Source: Aquilaria yunnanensis (Eukaryota; Streptophyta; Magnoliopsida; Malvales; Thymelaeaceae). From it: 64,000 nt of DNA. The stretch spans positions 72,975,751 to 73,039,750 of the forward strand of contig CM077596.1 of the NCBI GenBank assembly GCA_039654915.1, written 5' to 3'. Positions 38,701 through 55,316 of the stretch are shown here, in pieces. Made by a program: the position numbers and the translations under genes. Within the stretch, counting starts at the first letter, position 1. Each line of letters starts with the position of its first letter. A model generated the notes under the pieces. The model saw nothing but the letters and a program-made list of their open reading frames with translations, was not told the DNA's origin and made no database searches.

Positions 38701-41700
38701 ATATTCACTGCATTTAATTAGTTTAGGAATTAAAGAAATTTATTTTATTACATTGCATTAAACTTATTGAAAACTATTAAAGATGTAATATATCTTCGTT
38801 CCAAAATGAAATACACCATGAAATTGAACTCTGTATATTAAATACTACAATCCCAACAATGTTCATTTCAAAGACAAAAATGTAATCTCTACCATGGAAT
38901 GATTCATCAAAAGAAAATAAAAAATTTGTCGTGGATCGGTTTCAAACTTGCAACGAGAACGGTTAGATCGCTGCGAATATAAGCAAAGTTAAAAGAGAAA
39001 AAGAAGAAAGATAAAGATAAAGAAGAAGAAGTTAAGCAGAAAGGAATTGCATTTAGTAGAACAAAAAAGATGGAGCCTTTGAGTTCACTCAAAACTTGCA
39101 TGTGTGTTTGTGATTTGTGAGTGACCATCCGTTGCATCAGCCATTTTCATAAAAAAAATATCAGACCATTAAATCAGATCGAAAAGGGACCGGGGGCGGG
39201 GAAAAGAAACGAAAGCGGACCGATAATCAACTTTCCGACTAACAAACAAAACAAAATGATCGCATCAAATGAAAAAAAGAAAAAGAAAAGTAAAACATAA
39301 AAAAAAAAAATCCAAAGACTGATCTCTCTTCATTATTTTCTTTTATTAGGCAGAGCGTATGTGACCGAGAGCATAATTATATTAATATTCCCTCTATCTA
39401 GGTTGAGGATTGGGTTATTTTAATTTTAACCGAAACAAAATAGTTAAATTTTTTCAGTTTTGAGCCATATATATAAGAAACCGAATAGACTGATTGTGAG
39501 ACACATCAGAAATAACAGAAAATTAAATTAATCTCAGTTTTAAAATTCAGTTAACCGAATTTATCTTGCACTTGATTAGGTGCATGTCCTCACCGTTAGT
39601 GATGCATGAAATTGAAGGAAGTGGAGCAACAATCGCTTGAGATTCAATTCAAGAATGAAATTTAGGAAGGAAATGGTTTGGATTCTTTGGAACCCTCGGC
39701 TAGTAGACTTCTCCCCTTTTCTCCTATCAATTTCGGGCTTCTCAATCTCAAGCAACGGTATTACACTTACATAGATTTAGAATTGGGTTTTCAAGTAAGA
39801 CTCACACATAACCTGATACATGGTCCATTAACAAACACAATAATTCGATTTGCTCATCCCCACCTCCATCCTAATTTTATAACAAATAAGTATTGTTTTT
39901 TCACACAGCCTCAGCGAACATTTGACTTTTTAACACCTTTCCAACCTTTACTCCCATAGAAACATTTATTGCAGGTAAAAGATCAACTGTTTGAGGATAA
40001 GCTGGAAAATTATATGAAAATTTATTGTTTGATTGGAAAAATAGAGATGGCTAAGAAATACGGATCTCGGGGACAAAGAGATTTGAAATTGGTGTTGCTG
40101 GATATCGTGTCCCACTTTTTGGGATTAAGATGGGCCAGCCACAGTTGAAAACCGATGAGATCGAATAATGAAGGGGAGACTGTTGGGCCTAACTTTCGCC
40201 TATTAGAGCCCAACCTACTGCTTTTAAAGTAGGGTGCCCTACTGCCCTGCCCTGCCCTGCCAGTTCTTATTTCACGTGCGCTTCTGTTCTTCTGCCAATG
40301 TAAACAGAAAAAAAAAAAAACACAAGGCAAACTCAAATTGCTTCTGGCTTTTGGTGAATCCAATACAAGAATGTGGTGCGGGTCGGTTTGATTTTCATTC
40401 CCCTCCTTGGGCAGGTAATTATTAGGAGCGAAGAATATTGGCCACACCCACAGTAAACTTTGATCGTAAAGAATACAAACTGAGAATCATAAAAGTCAAT
40501 AATACACCTTTGTGTCAACTTCCAACGGTTGATAATTAAGTGAAAGTGTATGAATCAAGTTAAAATCATCTGTCTCACCCCAACATCAACACCTGCACTT
40601 GGCGTCACGTGTTGGAGTGAAGCTGGTGAGAGACAACCAATACAAGTGTGGGGGCCTAATAGTAAGTAGCACAGTACTGTTTGTGTTTGGGCTTCCTCTC
40701 TCGTTCCAAAGTCCAAGCTTTCTTCCCACGTGAGACACAAGGCCCACATCTCAACATCAGCATTTAACTCCTCACACGCGTGGACATCCCATAAAAATAA
40801 ATGTACCCCTCGCCCCTGTTAGACCTCCTGCTGTTAGGTGTTCATCAAACCTGATCAACCTGAAAAACTAATCGCTCTAAACTGATTTGTACCAATAGTA
40901 ATGTGGGTTAGGGTTGAAACAGGTAGTGAAAAGGTGAACCTGATCATTCATGTGGAGCGGGGTAGGTTTTAATTATAAAACTTGCATAAACACGACCCAA
41001 CCTGCTTTTTCTCTTAATTCGTAAATTCTAATCCCTAATAACATGATAAATAGTGTTCAGAACTCATTCCTTTCTCAATTGTTATATGATTTATTTTTTA
41101 CTTATTTATAATTGTTTTGGATTGAAATGTTTTTTGTAGAAATTCACATGAGGCTTTAGTCATTTTGTATACATCTAATTTCCGTTGTTGAGTATTAAAA
41201 TTGGTTAATATGACATACATATAGATTAAGGAGTAAAGAAACAAAAAATGAGAGGAAAAAACTAGATTATTCAGTTACTTATATAGATTACCACAAGCTA
41301 GTTTTTGTTTATAATATATAAATTTATGGTGGTGAGTCTAAACTTTTGAACATAACTTTTCTTGTTCACTTATTAATATCAAGGTTATTTGAGTTTTGAG
41401 ATCATTATTTGAAACCAAAATAAGTTTAAACCATACTTTTTATTTTTTGTAGGTTTTTTTTATTTTATATTATTTTTATACAATTGATTTGTCTTTTCTG
41501 AAAGTTTTAGATTTTTTTATATAAATTAAAACTTGAAATATAATTGTATGTTTTTTACTTATTTATAACTATTTTAGATAAGAATTACTGTCTCACATAA
41601 AAATATAAAAACCCATTCACGCTGAATCAGTTTTTATGCGGGTAAGGTTTCGTAGTTAATTGAAGAACCTGGTTAACAATGCGGGTAAGTTTGGGTTGAG

Positions 41701-43520
41701 CCAAAACCCAATCATACTTGACCCGTGAACACCCTTACCTACTAAAAAGGCCACCAAAGTTCTAAGAATCATTCAATTAGGTCAGGGACAAAGAACATTG
41801 TTCAATGAATACGAGCAACGGTTTGGACTGGATTGAACAGTATCTGGAAGAAAAATAGAGAATTTCAAAAAAAGTTCCCAGAACCTGATGCTCTATTTTA
41901 ACGGTCCCCAAACTTTTTTAATTTTCCAATTGAACCCCCATTTTTTATAGCAGTTTTTTTTTCCTGATATTGGTATGTTTGGTCTGGATTTGAACAGTGT
42001 CCACCTTGGCTCAAGAACATGTCCAGAAGAAAGAATGGAGAACTTTAGGAAATGCGCCTTGAATCTTATACTCTACTATAATGGTCCTCAAACTTTTTTG
42101 TCATTTAATTGACGCTCCACTTTTTGGCAAAAGATTGCATTTTAAAAAATAATAATAATAATGCTAACAACTCTTTGAACAAGGTGCTAATGTCATTCTG
42201 GCTTGGGAGAGTTTTGTTTTCCCTTAAACCCCCCCCCCCTCCCCTTTTTAATAGGATCCAAGTTTTGGTAAAATTTATTAATTCATTTGAATTTTATGAA
42301 AAAAAATTCTATGGTTGCATATTACCATTAATTACATTTACATTTGATGCCACAATAGATCGAATGCGACGCAACACTTGGGCCTTTTCCTTGCTACATT
42401 TTAAAACACAACTTCTATTATGGGCAGTGATGAATGATCTCTCGACAATCGGTTTATCTGATTTTGTACTTGGTTTGGTCTGCTGTTAGTTTTGGTATAT
42501 ATACTTTGTGTTTAGTGTTGGATTTCAATTAGTTAGGTTGTTCTTTAATCCTTTTTTGCTTTTATTGAATCAGTAGTTGAAATCCATTTTAGTCCCTAGA
42601 ATTTTTTCTTTTTTCTTTTTATCCCCAACCTTCTCTCGTTGAAGATTAGGCCCCTAATTCTCACTGTTTATCTTTTTCCTTTTTTGGTTAATGGTTAAGG
42701 CCCATTTTTAGTTGCTACAATCCCGCTTTTTGCCTTGTTGGTCCCAAACTTTATTGCTTGAAGATTCCATTTAATGCTACCATAAATTGTTGTGGTCAAA
42801 TGAACCTTGCTGCTACTGTATTCTAAACTAGTTGAACTTCTAATACCTTTCTGGTCGTATTAAGCCACTAGGAGAGTGCATCAAAGGCGTATCCACGGAA
42901 ACAAGACGTGTTTCATGTTGATGCCGACTTTACAACATATGAAATATAACAAAACATTTCCAAATCTATGATTAGCAAGGAGGTTTTCAGCTGCTATGGG
43001 CTAATAAATTGATAATTGATACAGTTTGTCTGATCCAACTAGGTTATGATCAAATATAGATGATTTTGACTTTAGATTCTACATAAATATATATAACCAC
43101 CCACATGCATACACACATAGAGCTGTAAACAAACCGAGCAAATGCAAATAAACTATATTCATGTTCGAATGAATACGAACACAAACACTAATAATAAACG
43201 AACAAAATTTCTCTATTTGTGTTTATTTGTTTATTCGTTTGTTTATTAATAAACGAATACGAACATAAATACAAACAATTAAAGTTGATAGTTATCACCA
43301 ATTTGAATTGGAGCGAGTTTAGTGATGATCAATAAAGTAATAGGCGACGGTAAGAGAGATTATGGGTTAAGGCTATGGGGCTCGATTAGGTGCTATAGTA
43401 GATTCACACTATGAGGAAAATGACTAATTATATTTAAAAAATAAAAATAATAAATTAATTTGGAAGAGATTGTGACATAATAATGTATATATGGAGTAGG
43501 TGGATACTAATAAAAATATA
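35761..43520. other. Long gene-poor AT-rich stretch
   Basis: I see no intact gene. It holds a (TTTA)n tract near 38110-38131, poly-A runs, and AACCYGA/ACCCGACC-rich patches at 40840-41740 that look like old transposon interiors. Open frames here are short and of low complexity. Confidence 0.5.
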
Positions 43521-43754
43521 CTCCCTTCGTCCCATAAATTTTGATACATTTGACTTTTTGTTTTATTTTGACTCAATTTTATTCATATTATTGTTTGTTA
43601 AAAAAAAATCAAAAAAAATATATTTAGAAATTACATATCTTGAATTATCATTCATATACATAGATTTTGTATTTATATATTAAAATGTTGAAAATAAAAA
43701 ATTATAAATTAATTATCAAAAACAAATGAAGCAAAACTTTTAGGACGGAGGGAG
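43521..43754. mobile_element. Stowaway-like MITE, 234 bp
   Basis: The left end is CTCCCTTCGTCCCATAAATT and the inverted right end is CTCCCTCCGTCCTAAAAGTT. TA is on each side (43519-43520 and 43755-43756). The size and ends are typical of the family. It sits inside a patch of ATGTTCG/AACACGAAC-rich sequence (43130-43990) that may itself be an older element. Confidence 0.88.
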
Positions 43755-44565
43755 TATAATATATAATAATAATAATAATAAATGTACAACTAATATATAA
43801 ATAAACAAATAAATAACATAAACAAATAAATAAATATAAATCAACAATGACCGAACAATTCATAAATATAAATGAACAAACTGGACATTATTCATGTTCG
43901 TCCATTTAACTAATACAAACAGAAAAATCAATTCATATTCATTCGTTTAACTAAATAAATAAATATAAATAAATTTTTACCGATCAATTTACAAATGATT
44001 TACTGAACATTTTATACGTTTTCATTCCTGTACACACGCAGACAAGTGAATGTGTCATGTCTTGTGTGTGCAATGTTTGGCAAATCGAATCATTGAAGAT
44101 TTTTAACTGATGGGTATCCGGAAAAGAAAAAGTTGTGGACCCTTTTTTGGGTGTAAAAGTACAAGATAACCGAGTTGGAATTATTCATAAAGCAAGAAAA
44201 CAGGACAGTTACACGAGGAAGTTGTAACATCCATGCTTGATGTATGTGCTTCGCTGGCTCTAGCAGTATTTATACAAATACATGTAGTATTATTATACGA
44301 ATAATATTAATCAATGTAATATTTTCTAAAACCTGCTCCCATATATAAACAAAGTTTGCATTTTTCTTTTCCAAAACAGGATAAAATAGTATTCCATCCA
44401 TCTACAAAAAAAAAAAAAAAAAAAAACTTACAATTATCCTATAGTGTTCCATAACTTAGAGTTTACCTCCTTTATTTATAAAAACCTACACTTTGTCCCC
44501 TATAATTTTTAAATTATGAAACTATATTTAAATTGTGCGACAGTCATCTTTCAATAATTTTAATA

Positions 44566-44720
44566 TCTTAAATATTTTTTTATAGTTAATCGATATTTTA
44601 AATTATTAAATATTTTTTTATAGTTAATCGATATTTTAAGTTATTAAATATTTTTTTATAGTTAATTGATATTTTAAATTATTAAATTTTTTTTATAGTT
44701 AATAGATATTTTAAATTATC
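44566..44720. repeat. 38-bp tandem repeat, four copies
   Basis: The unit TATAGTTAATCGATATTTTA plus AATTATTAAATATTTTTT repeats with TATAG at 44581, 44619, 44657 and 44694. Spacings are 38, 38 and 37 bases. Copies differ by few substitutions. Confidence 0.88.
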
Positions 44721-45389
44721 TATTTTTTCTTTCTAAATTGCATTTTTCTTCCCGTGAATATATAACAATATTTTTAAAGATCAATTGGATATGAAAAAAA
44801 ATATAAAAAATCTTAAAATTACTGAAAAATTATTGTCAGATAGTTTAAATTAAGATTTCAAAAGTTATTGTCAGATACTGTAAAGCAAACATAAGGTAAA
44901 GTGTAGGTTGTTGAAAATAAAGAGGGCAAAGTGTAGGTTAAACCAAACCACAATGGGGGTTTTGTAATTTTTTCAAAAAAATATAATTATATTAATATAT
45001 GTTGGGATGGACCCGAAATAATTATTGTCAAATTCACTAGATAAAATTGATAAACACTCAAGTCAATAAATCACAATGAAACATAAACAATCAGAAAAGT
45101 AGCACCAAACAAAAATAAATTGAGATACACGATATACGTTGAAAACACTTAGTGTAGAGGAAAAAGCCACAGGGTAAACTGATAGTAAAATTCACTATTA
45201 AGAAAAATGGTACAACGTCCAAAATTCAAGTTATTACCAAATTCATTTGGGAAAAACTTGAAATTCAACATTCTAGGATTCCAACAAAAAATCTCACATC
45301 ATAGAGATTTAAAGCACCAATACTTCCCCATCAATACTCCATAATCCCGAGAAAATAACTTCCTAAAGAGATCAATACTAAAAAAAAGG

Positions 45390-46012
45390 TAAAAATAATG
45401 AATAAACCACTAACATCCCAGCTCGAATCGCTCACTAATGTTTTTTTCAGTTGAATAAACCACTAATATTACTCAAAATAGCCAAAATAAACAACCAACG
45501 TTATTCAAGTAGGCCAATTTACCTACTCAACTCTTGAAATATTACAAAATTTCATCATTAACTTTTTAAAATTAACCAAATTGCTCCACTTGGTTTAAAA
45601 CAATTCAAATAAGCTATCTTCATTATTTATAAAATTCCGTAATTACCTTCCACAATTTTATTTTTTGGATATAATCTTTTCATTGTTGCTTCTAGCTCTT
45701 TCAAAGTGTACCATCTCTATTACCCAAAATAGAATGTCTCTGGCCCCATACTGCCATTTCCAAATGATGTTTTGCTCATATTAGTACTTAATGCAAGATT
45801 ATGGTACAATATAAGGCAGAGTAAAAGGAGGAAAATCGTTACCACTATCAACAAATTCAGGATGATCTCAATTACTACTCACAAATAGAGTCCAAAGATT
45901 AATGTCGGCTTTAAGAAGATAGTTCAAATATCATATTAATAAACCTTATAGACATTGGGAGCAGAAGTATAAAACGTAAGGACTAAACATTAGTGATTTA
46001 TTCATTATTTTT
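45390..46012. mobile_element. Unclassified inverted-repeat element, about 620 bp
   Basis: The left end TAAAAATAATGAATAAACCA, then CTAACATC, pairs with the inverted right end AAAAAATAATGAATAAATCA, then CTAATGTT. It has no coding capacity. The flanks are A-rich, so the target duplication cannot be defined and the superfamily is open. Confidence 0.6.
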
Positions 46013-46019
46013 TATAAAA

Positions 46020-48554
46020 AAAAAAAAAACAAAACTTACTGCCAGTCCAGAAGCGAGACTTGTTGAACCAGCGGGCAGGCCTAATTCCTGTTAATTTCCT
46101 GGCTCGTTCTTATTAGTCATATCCATGCGTTCGGTCTCTTATTCTCTCGCACACACACAGGTCCTTTTAAAGGACTTCAAAACAAAAATCAATTTGGCTT
46201 ACTAATAAGCCATTCCACTATGTCTATGCCCCAGAAGCAAAACAATAATAATATTAAACATGGGACTGGACCAAGTGGTTTTTTACCACAACAAAATATG
46301 TGTGTGTATTAACTTATAGCCAGGTTTCGAATGTTGAAGGTTAATTAAGTTATTCTTAGAGTTATTTTTCTTTCACGCCATTTGTTTTTATTTATCAGTT
46401 TATCTACAGGCTGCAGCTAATTTACTCACCGACTAATTAAATCTACATTGACCACATAGAAACTGGTGATTTTAGTGCCAAAGCTACGGGCTTCTTTCAC
46501 AAGCTTGCACATCAAGTAAAAAGCGTTCATCATTCTCCGCAATGGGATCGCTCAAAGTCAAACAGGATAAAAAGTAAACTATACATGTATTAGAATTTCT
46601 CTTTCTTTTTGAATATGTTTGTGGATCAGCTGAGGAATTTTCAATTTGAACTACCAATAATATAATGGCCCATTCTGTTTAAACATTTTGTGCCACGCCT
46701 TCTCTTTGACTCCCATCCTCCTCTGGTTCTTGTTCTTATTTTCACGGTTCAGAAATTTGCCCCGCTCGAGCTGCTTCATTTGCCGCCATCACCACCCTCT
46801 GCCTCTGCCCCTCTGTTCTTGAAATAATCGCCCCAGCTGGCTTGATTGGAATCGCTGCTAGCTGTTTCTTTTTTTATTCTCATCCCCCTACACACACAAG
46901 GATCCGGGTCGATAGCACGAGGCTTGTACAAATTATAATTACCCCTTACTTTTTGTGGATTCTTGTCTAGCCACCCAACCTTGACCTCTTCCTGTCCCAT
47001 GGACAAGTTAGCAATTTAAGTTGGATTAAGTATATCCGAATTGGGTGTAAGAGTAATGCATCCCTTTTTTTTCCCATGGTTAAAAATATTCTTCCTCCAT
47101 AGGAACGAAAACAGCATGAAACTTTTACTTTAGGGGCAATGATATGATTGTAACATTTTCCTATTTAGATATGACATTGCAACCACATATACAGTTCAAG
47201 GACGAATGACGCAATTTACAGTACCAAAGGATTATTGATTGGCAAACGTTATACTCCATGTGTGTGTGCCCAGAGGGCTGAGATATTAATCAGACCAGAG
47301 AAATCAATGTTTCGTGATGCTGATTGAGATAGACGGAATGACGGATCATACGCATGTATAGAAGTTTAAATTACACTTTTCACCTTAGAATTTTCTATTA
47401 ATTACATGTACATCTATCTAGTCATAAAAGCCTACTTTTAGCTCCATTGTTTTTATTGTTATCCGATACTCCTTTCATCTTAGGTTCATTTGAACACTTG
47501 ATTCCATATGAATACTAACAAAATTAAGAAATATGAAAAAAATAAATATTGAAAAAAATTGAGACGATAACAAAATTGTTGCAAATAATATGGGATAAAA
47601 AGAATATTACTTTTTAATAGTCAGTGATTACGTTGTAATAAGTCTAAAATTTTTTATTGATTGTTTATAGTTAACAGAAACTTGCATTCTTAATTTTCTC
47701 TCACCATAGATGCAAACAAAATTTTTTTCCATTGATGCCGAGAAAAAAAAACTTTGGCTAAAAGCATGTTTCCAAACTCAGAGTTGGTACTAAGGCATCA
47801 AATTTCAAGAGAAAAGTGTAACTAAACCCTATATACAATAACAATATTTTGGGGAAATCTTTGTTTCTTCATCTTCTTCTTCTTTTTTTATTGTTTTTTT
47901 TGTTTTTGTTTTTTAGAGTATGGATATGAACATGTAAATCCACATGCCCTGTGCGTCGATGACATGACATCCATCCATCCAACCACTTTTTACAATCATG
48001 TCCTCCCACCAATCACAGCGCACATGGTCACGCCTGGCCAATAATCAGATTACACGTGGGCACGGATTCACAATCCAACTGCCCAGGATTCAGACCTCCC
48101 TGCCTCCCAAACCGAATCTCGACCGGCCTCTGGTCCACAGTCTTCATTACCGTCGGCTGACTCGCTGAGTCGCCTCTGCGCTGCGTGTCCCGCCCGTGTC
48201 CCCCTCACTCGGAGGCACTAACCCAACAGCTGCCCCACCAGCGCGGGCACCCTGTCCCACAGCATGACCTTTAGCCCCAATCATTATTCCCCACGTGTCC
48301 TCTAAAGTATCGACGTGATTGGTCCCCTGGTGCTTGTCGAATGACAGGACATTAGGAAAAAAAATATCATTTCTCATCACACATTGTTTGCCGTTCCCAG
48401 ACTCAACCTATAAGACACTTCGCGCTCCGCATCATTTCGCATCTGAATCTGTCTGATCATCGAAAGCAAAACAGCTCAACAAGCTCCCTGTCTCGGAGCT
48501 CAACCCAAGAACGAAGAAGAGATTAATAGAGAGATTTGAGGTTGTTCGTTAGCA
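46020..48554. other. Upstream region of the second Aux/IAA gene
   Basis: The first 2 kb is AT-rich without genes. From about 47940 GC content rises, with GC-rich promoter-like sequence, several ACGTG cores (48055, 48293) and a TATA-like CTATAAGA near 48409. A TGTCTC AuxRE sits at 48489-48494, 61 bases before the ATG and probably inside the leader. No further gene was recognised. Confidence 0.5.
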
Positions 48555-49366
48555 ATGGGAGGATTCGTGAATTATGAGATGAAACGTGATCTGAATCTTA
48601 AGGCGACGGAGCTGCGGTTGGGCTTACCTGGCGGTGACGAAGAGCATGAGCCTAGCGTTAACAGGAGCAACAAAAGAGCTTCATCCGAGATTTCTTCGGC
48701 CAACACTTGTTCTAGCCTCACGAATGCTAATCAAGATTGTGAGCGTCCTCCGCCGGCCAAGTAAGTGTTCCTGGACCTGGTTGATTGTGTTTAAATAGTA
48801 AAGCTATTAATTAACTTGCTTCAACACTCTCAGCTGATCGATCCGATTCTGAACATTATGGCAGGGCACAAGTTGTGGGCTGGCCGCCGGTCCGGTCTTA
48901 CTGGAAAAATTGCTTGCAGCAGAAGAAATCTGAGGGTGAAGGAGTGGGGATGTTTGTGAAAGTAAGCATGGATGGAGCTCCTTACCTGAGGAAAATTGAT
49001 CTCAATGTTTATGAGAGCTACAAGGAGCTACTCAAGGCCCTGGAGAATATGTTTAAGCTCATAATCGGTAAGACCCAGATCCATGAATTACTGATTACAG
49101 TTCAAGTCAACGAGCTGGCCTTTGCTTCTTGAGTTGATTGATAAACAAAAGTAGTCTTCTTCTGTTTAAGCGGTGGGTTGAATGAACTTGCAGGTGCATA
49201 TTCAGAGAGGGAAGGGTACAACGGATCTGATTATGCTCCCACCTATGAAGATAAAGATGGTGACTGGATGTTGGTTGGAGATGTTCCATGGGAGATGTTT
49301 ATTTCCTCCTGCAAGAGGCTAAGGATTATGAAGGGAACAGAAGCTACAGGCCTGCGATGTGCGTGA
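48555..49366 (+). CDS. Aux/IAA auxin-response repressor, 193 aa, three exons
   Basis: Exons 48555-48760, 48865-49067 and 49194-49366 total 582 bases in frame. Domain I is TELRLGLPG (residues 18-26). Domain II holds VVGWPPV (72-78), the auxin degron. Domain III starts [20 protein letters not shown], and domain IV contains [20 protein letters not shown]. The protein ends soon after CKRLRIMKG. The short size and short tail recall the IAA1-4 group; that placement is tentative. The intron that in the first gene splits the codons between PWE and MF is absent here. It acts in the nucleus as a short-lived repressor of ARF transcription factors. Confidence 0.93.
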
Positions 49367-50111
49367 GCAGAAGATGCAACATATCAACTCCCTTTCATTT
49401 CCTCTAATGCTTCATTTCTTCCCCCCTTTTTTGCCTCTTGGCCCCTAACAGTTTTTTATGAGACAATAGAGAGCCACAAAAAAGAGAGAAAGAAAGTCTA
49501 TTTGATCAGATTCAATTGTACAAAGAGAATATATCATGCCTTTCTTTCACGGGATACGCAATAAGAAAAGCATGAACTTTGATCACTTGTCTGCAATTGT
49601 ATCTGACAGTGTGGGACTGTTCAAGAATAATGGAGAAATGCAGGATGTCATTGCTATCGTTTCTGGAATGCTTTTTTGTTTATACAAATGCTTGTTCAAA
49701 TAACTGGGACAAATGGTTGTAGTTAAGATCTTCATCAAGCTCATGACTCTACCTTCCGAAACACAGAATTGGCATCATATCCCACATAGATTTGCAGCTA
49801 TGCCATGTCAACATCATGGGAACGAATCATATAGCTGTCAACGCCAATCAGAGAATATTTATAGTTCCCAATTTCCCCCTCCAGAAACCACACACAAGGA
49901 GTGCCATATGAATCTTTCATACTGATACAAGTATGAAGGATTCCAAAAATTCACAAGAGCAGAGATGACATCTATGTGCACGAGTACAAAATCCTCTATA
50001 CACTAAAGCAGCCAAGATTCTTCTCAAATTTTGTCTCATATAACACCGGAAAAACTAAAGAAGCTCGTACACTGATTGAATGGGCATGTCCTAAACAAGC
50101 GGTACAAACCA
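49367..50111. other. Convergent 3' regions of Aux/IAA-2 and OSB
   Basis: This is the untranslated and intergenic stretch between the rightward Aux/IAA gene and the leftward OSB gene. I see no further gene. The two genes are tail to tail with 745 bases between stop codons. Confidence 0.6.
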
Positions 50112-52028
50112 CTAAAATGGCACAAAGTCATCACTTGTGAATGCACTCATTTGCTTCCGTTCTTCCTGCTCGTGAATGCGAACTGAGTCCATTCTAGCAT
50201 CTAGTATCTCTAACTGGGACTTCACCCAGGGCGGATTATTCCTGCCTTCAATCCACAAGGCTTCTCCAGTGTCCTTGTGCTTGAAATCTGGGTATTTTGG
50301 GGTTCTCTGTAAATTAGGAAGAAATTACAGCAACCTCAAAATGATCAGTAAAAGATTAAACCACCCTACTTGCTCAGTTTCATTCTGGTCTCAGTAGGAA
50401 ACAAACAACTGATGTTTGAAGACAATAAGCTTTCAACAGCAGCAACAAAACTTAATCTGTTAGTGTTCTACCTTCTCTTTTTCTTGAAATGGTATTAAGC
50501 TCTTAAAATTACAGATAGAATGAAAATGCTCAGCAAAATATATAGATTCCCATTTACATTCCTTGATTGTAAAGAAAAAGACTAATAAGAGTACCTTGTT
50601 TTTCCTATTGTCCCACCACTCAGTGGGATTAGCAAAAAAGGCTTGCCACTGTTCTTGTATTGAACCCATGTTACTCACACCATTTCTAATCAGTTTCTTG
50701 CCTGCAAGCGGAATGAATGAGAACAACAAAAAAAACACCAAATCTAGTTCACGACGTCTGGTATCCTTACTAAATCACATGGTATACAGCTTACCAGATG
50801 CCAAATTGGAGTCGCGACCATCTGAGGCCACTGATGAATTAGTCCTTTCGATAAAATTTAACTGTTGGACAACTACCTGCAGGAAACTGCATGGATAAGG
50901 CTATATCAAAATGGCCGGTTCAGCACAAGGCAGCGTAGATTTCTCAATACCTTGTAGTAGGTCTGCTGCTTTCCGTCATCACTTTCAACCACATCTGAAA
51001 CCAGGCGGCCAGAAACATAAATTTGTTGCCCTTTCTCTATATGCTGATGAGCAATACTTGCCATCTCATCCCAGAATGTCAAATTTATCCTGGAAAGAAA
51101 TAAACAGAAACTTGAGAAAATAATGCAGGAAGCGCAAATTCATTTTTTTCACAACCTCCCTAGATCCATAGTTATGAATGTAATTCAACCAGAAACTTAC
51201 TAGCTCTTACAGTGAGAGCAACAATCTAATCATCCCAAATCCCAACTACACTAAAAAGTAGTAAACCTCAAGGGTTGGGACAGCATGAACCCACAGAGTA
51301 GCACTAACCTGATGGTAACTGAATTTCTAACGGTTCCTACCCTATGAGCAGAAGCATCATGCGGAAATCCATATAAATCTCGAATTATTTAACGCGACTC
51401 AAGAAGTTTATGCTCTAAAACGCTACCAACCCATTTCTTTTTCTTGCAACTTCACCAATTCACAGAAGGCTACAAGAAAAAATTACATATTATCTCCACA
51501 GTCACAACTTCACAGACACTATCATGAAAAACAGCAACAAATCACAAAATTGACCACCCATGTGGTTTAACAATACAACTCTTAACGAGCACAACTTTAA
51601 GCATTCCCATGCGGCAGCAGTTTAAGATAAAATATTAGCAAGAATGAGAACGATAACTACCATGAGGTGTCTGTAGGGGATTTTTTTACGGCGAGCCTGG
51701 TCCAGCCAACAACCTTACCGGAAGGTAGGTGCTTGATTTCGACAGCGGCGCCTACGATTCCGATTAGTTGCACCGAGTTGCAAAGCTCCTTCTTCCACGG
51801 GATCTCCTCCGGCCTCGGAGATGCAACTTGAAAGTTGCCATAGCTGCTCTCCCTGTAATCGAGCGAAACCTTCAGAGGTCGAGCAAAACGCTGCCGTTTG
51901 CCGATGAAAGATTGGATTCGCGGTGTCGGGGATAGCGAAAGAGACGAAATTTTGGGGTTCGTGGAAGGGCTTTGTGGATGCCAAAGGAAGGTACTTTTTG
52001 CTGAGACGAGTTTTTGTTGTAACTCCAT
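50112..52028 (-). CDS. Organellar single-stranded DNA-binding protein (OSB family), 296 aa
   Basis: Exons in transcription order: 52028-51661, 51089-50951, 50876-50795, 50701-50595, 50306-50112. They total 891 bases in frame. The first about 60 residues are Ser/Arg/Lys-rich and almost free of acidic residues, as in an organelle transit peptide. The OB-fold SSB domain covers about 75-182 (CNSVQLIGIVGAAVEIKHL ... WDEMASIAHQHIEKGQQIYV). A plant-specific PDF motif follows at about 213-250 (WQAFFANPTEWWDNRKNKR, then YPDFKHKDTGEALW). OSB proteins bind single-stranded DNA in mitochondria or plastids; OSB1 limits illegitimate recombination of mitochondrial DNA. Only one PDF motif is present, as in the shorter family members. 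I cannot tell which organelle it enters. Confidence 0.92.
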
Positions 52029-52326
52029 TTTCGCTGGCACTGTGAACCCAAGCAAGCAAGAGTCTTTCTTGCTGCTCCTCTTCCCAGCCCGCTGCGATAT
52101 GGCTCCACAGTTATCCGTGAAAAATTCTTTCTGCAAAAGAAACTTGACTGGGCCTCTTTCTGGAATCTAAGTGGGCCTTTTGGCCCAACCCAGGCCCATC
52201 AGATGGTCTCCTTGCTGGTGCAGTTCAGCTACGTCGTGTGTCGATCTCCAGACACGAAAAAGCTCCGTCACCTCTCCTCCTCACGAATCTCTTGGTTGAG
52301 GGAAACGAGACGTTCAGTTCATCAAG
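52029..52326. promoter_or_regulatory. 298-bp bidirectional promoter of OSB and NDUFV2
   Basis: The start codons of the divergent genes are 298 bases apart. Four TGGGCC site II elements lie in 50 bases: TGGGCC at 52149-52154 and 52172-52177, and the inverse GGCCCA at 52182-52187 and 52193-52198. Site II motifs are bound by TCP factors and are enriched in promoters of nuclear genes for mitochondrial respiration and for plastid functions. A shared control of both genes is inferred. Confidence 0.75.

Positions 52327-55316
<2,990 letters not shown>

Noticed and set aside
40838..41745. GGTGTTCA-like ends suggesting a hAT-type non-autonomous element
   Set aside because: The ends match only over a short, degenerate stretch and no 8-bp duplication could be found.
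46776..47006. 76-residue minus-strand frame with gene-like composition
   Set aside because: It contains no known motif, no supporting splice structure and no neighbour that would extend it; possibly a fragment, but unsupported.
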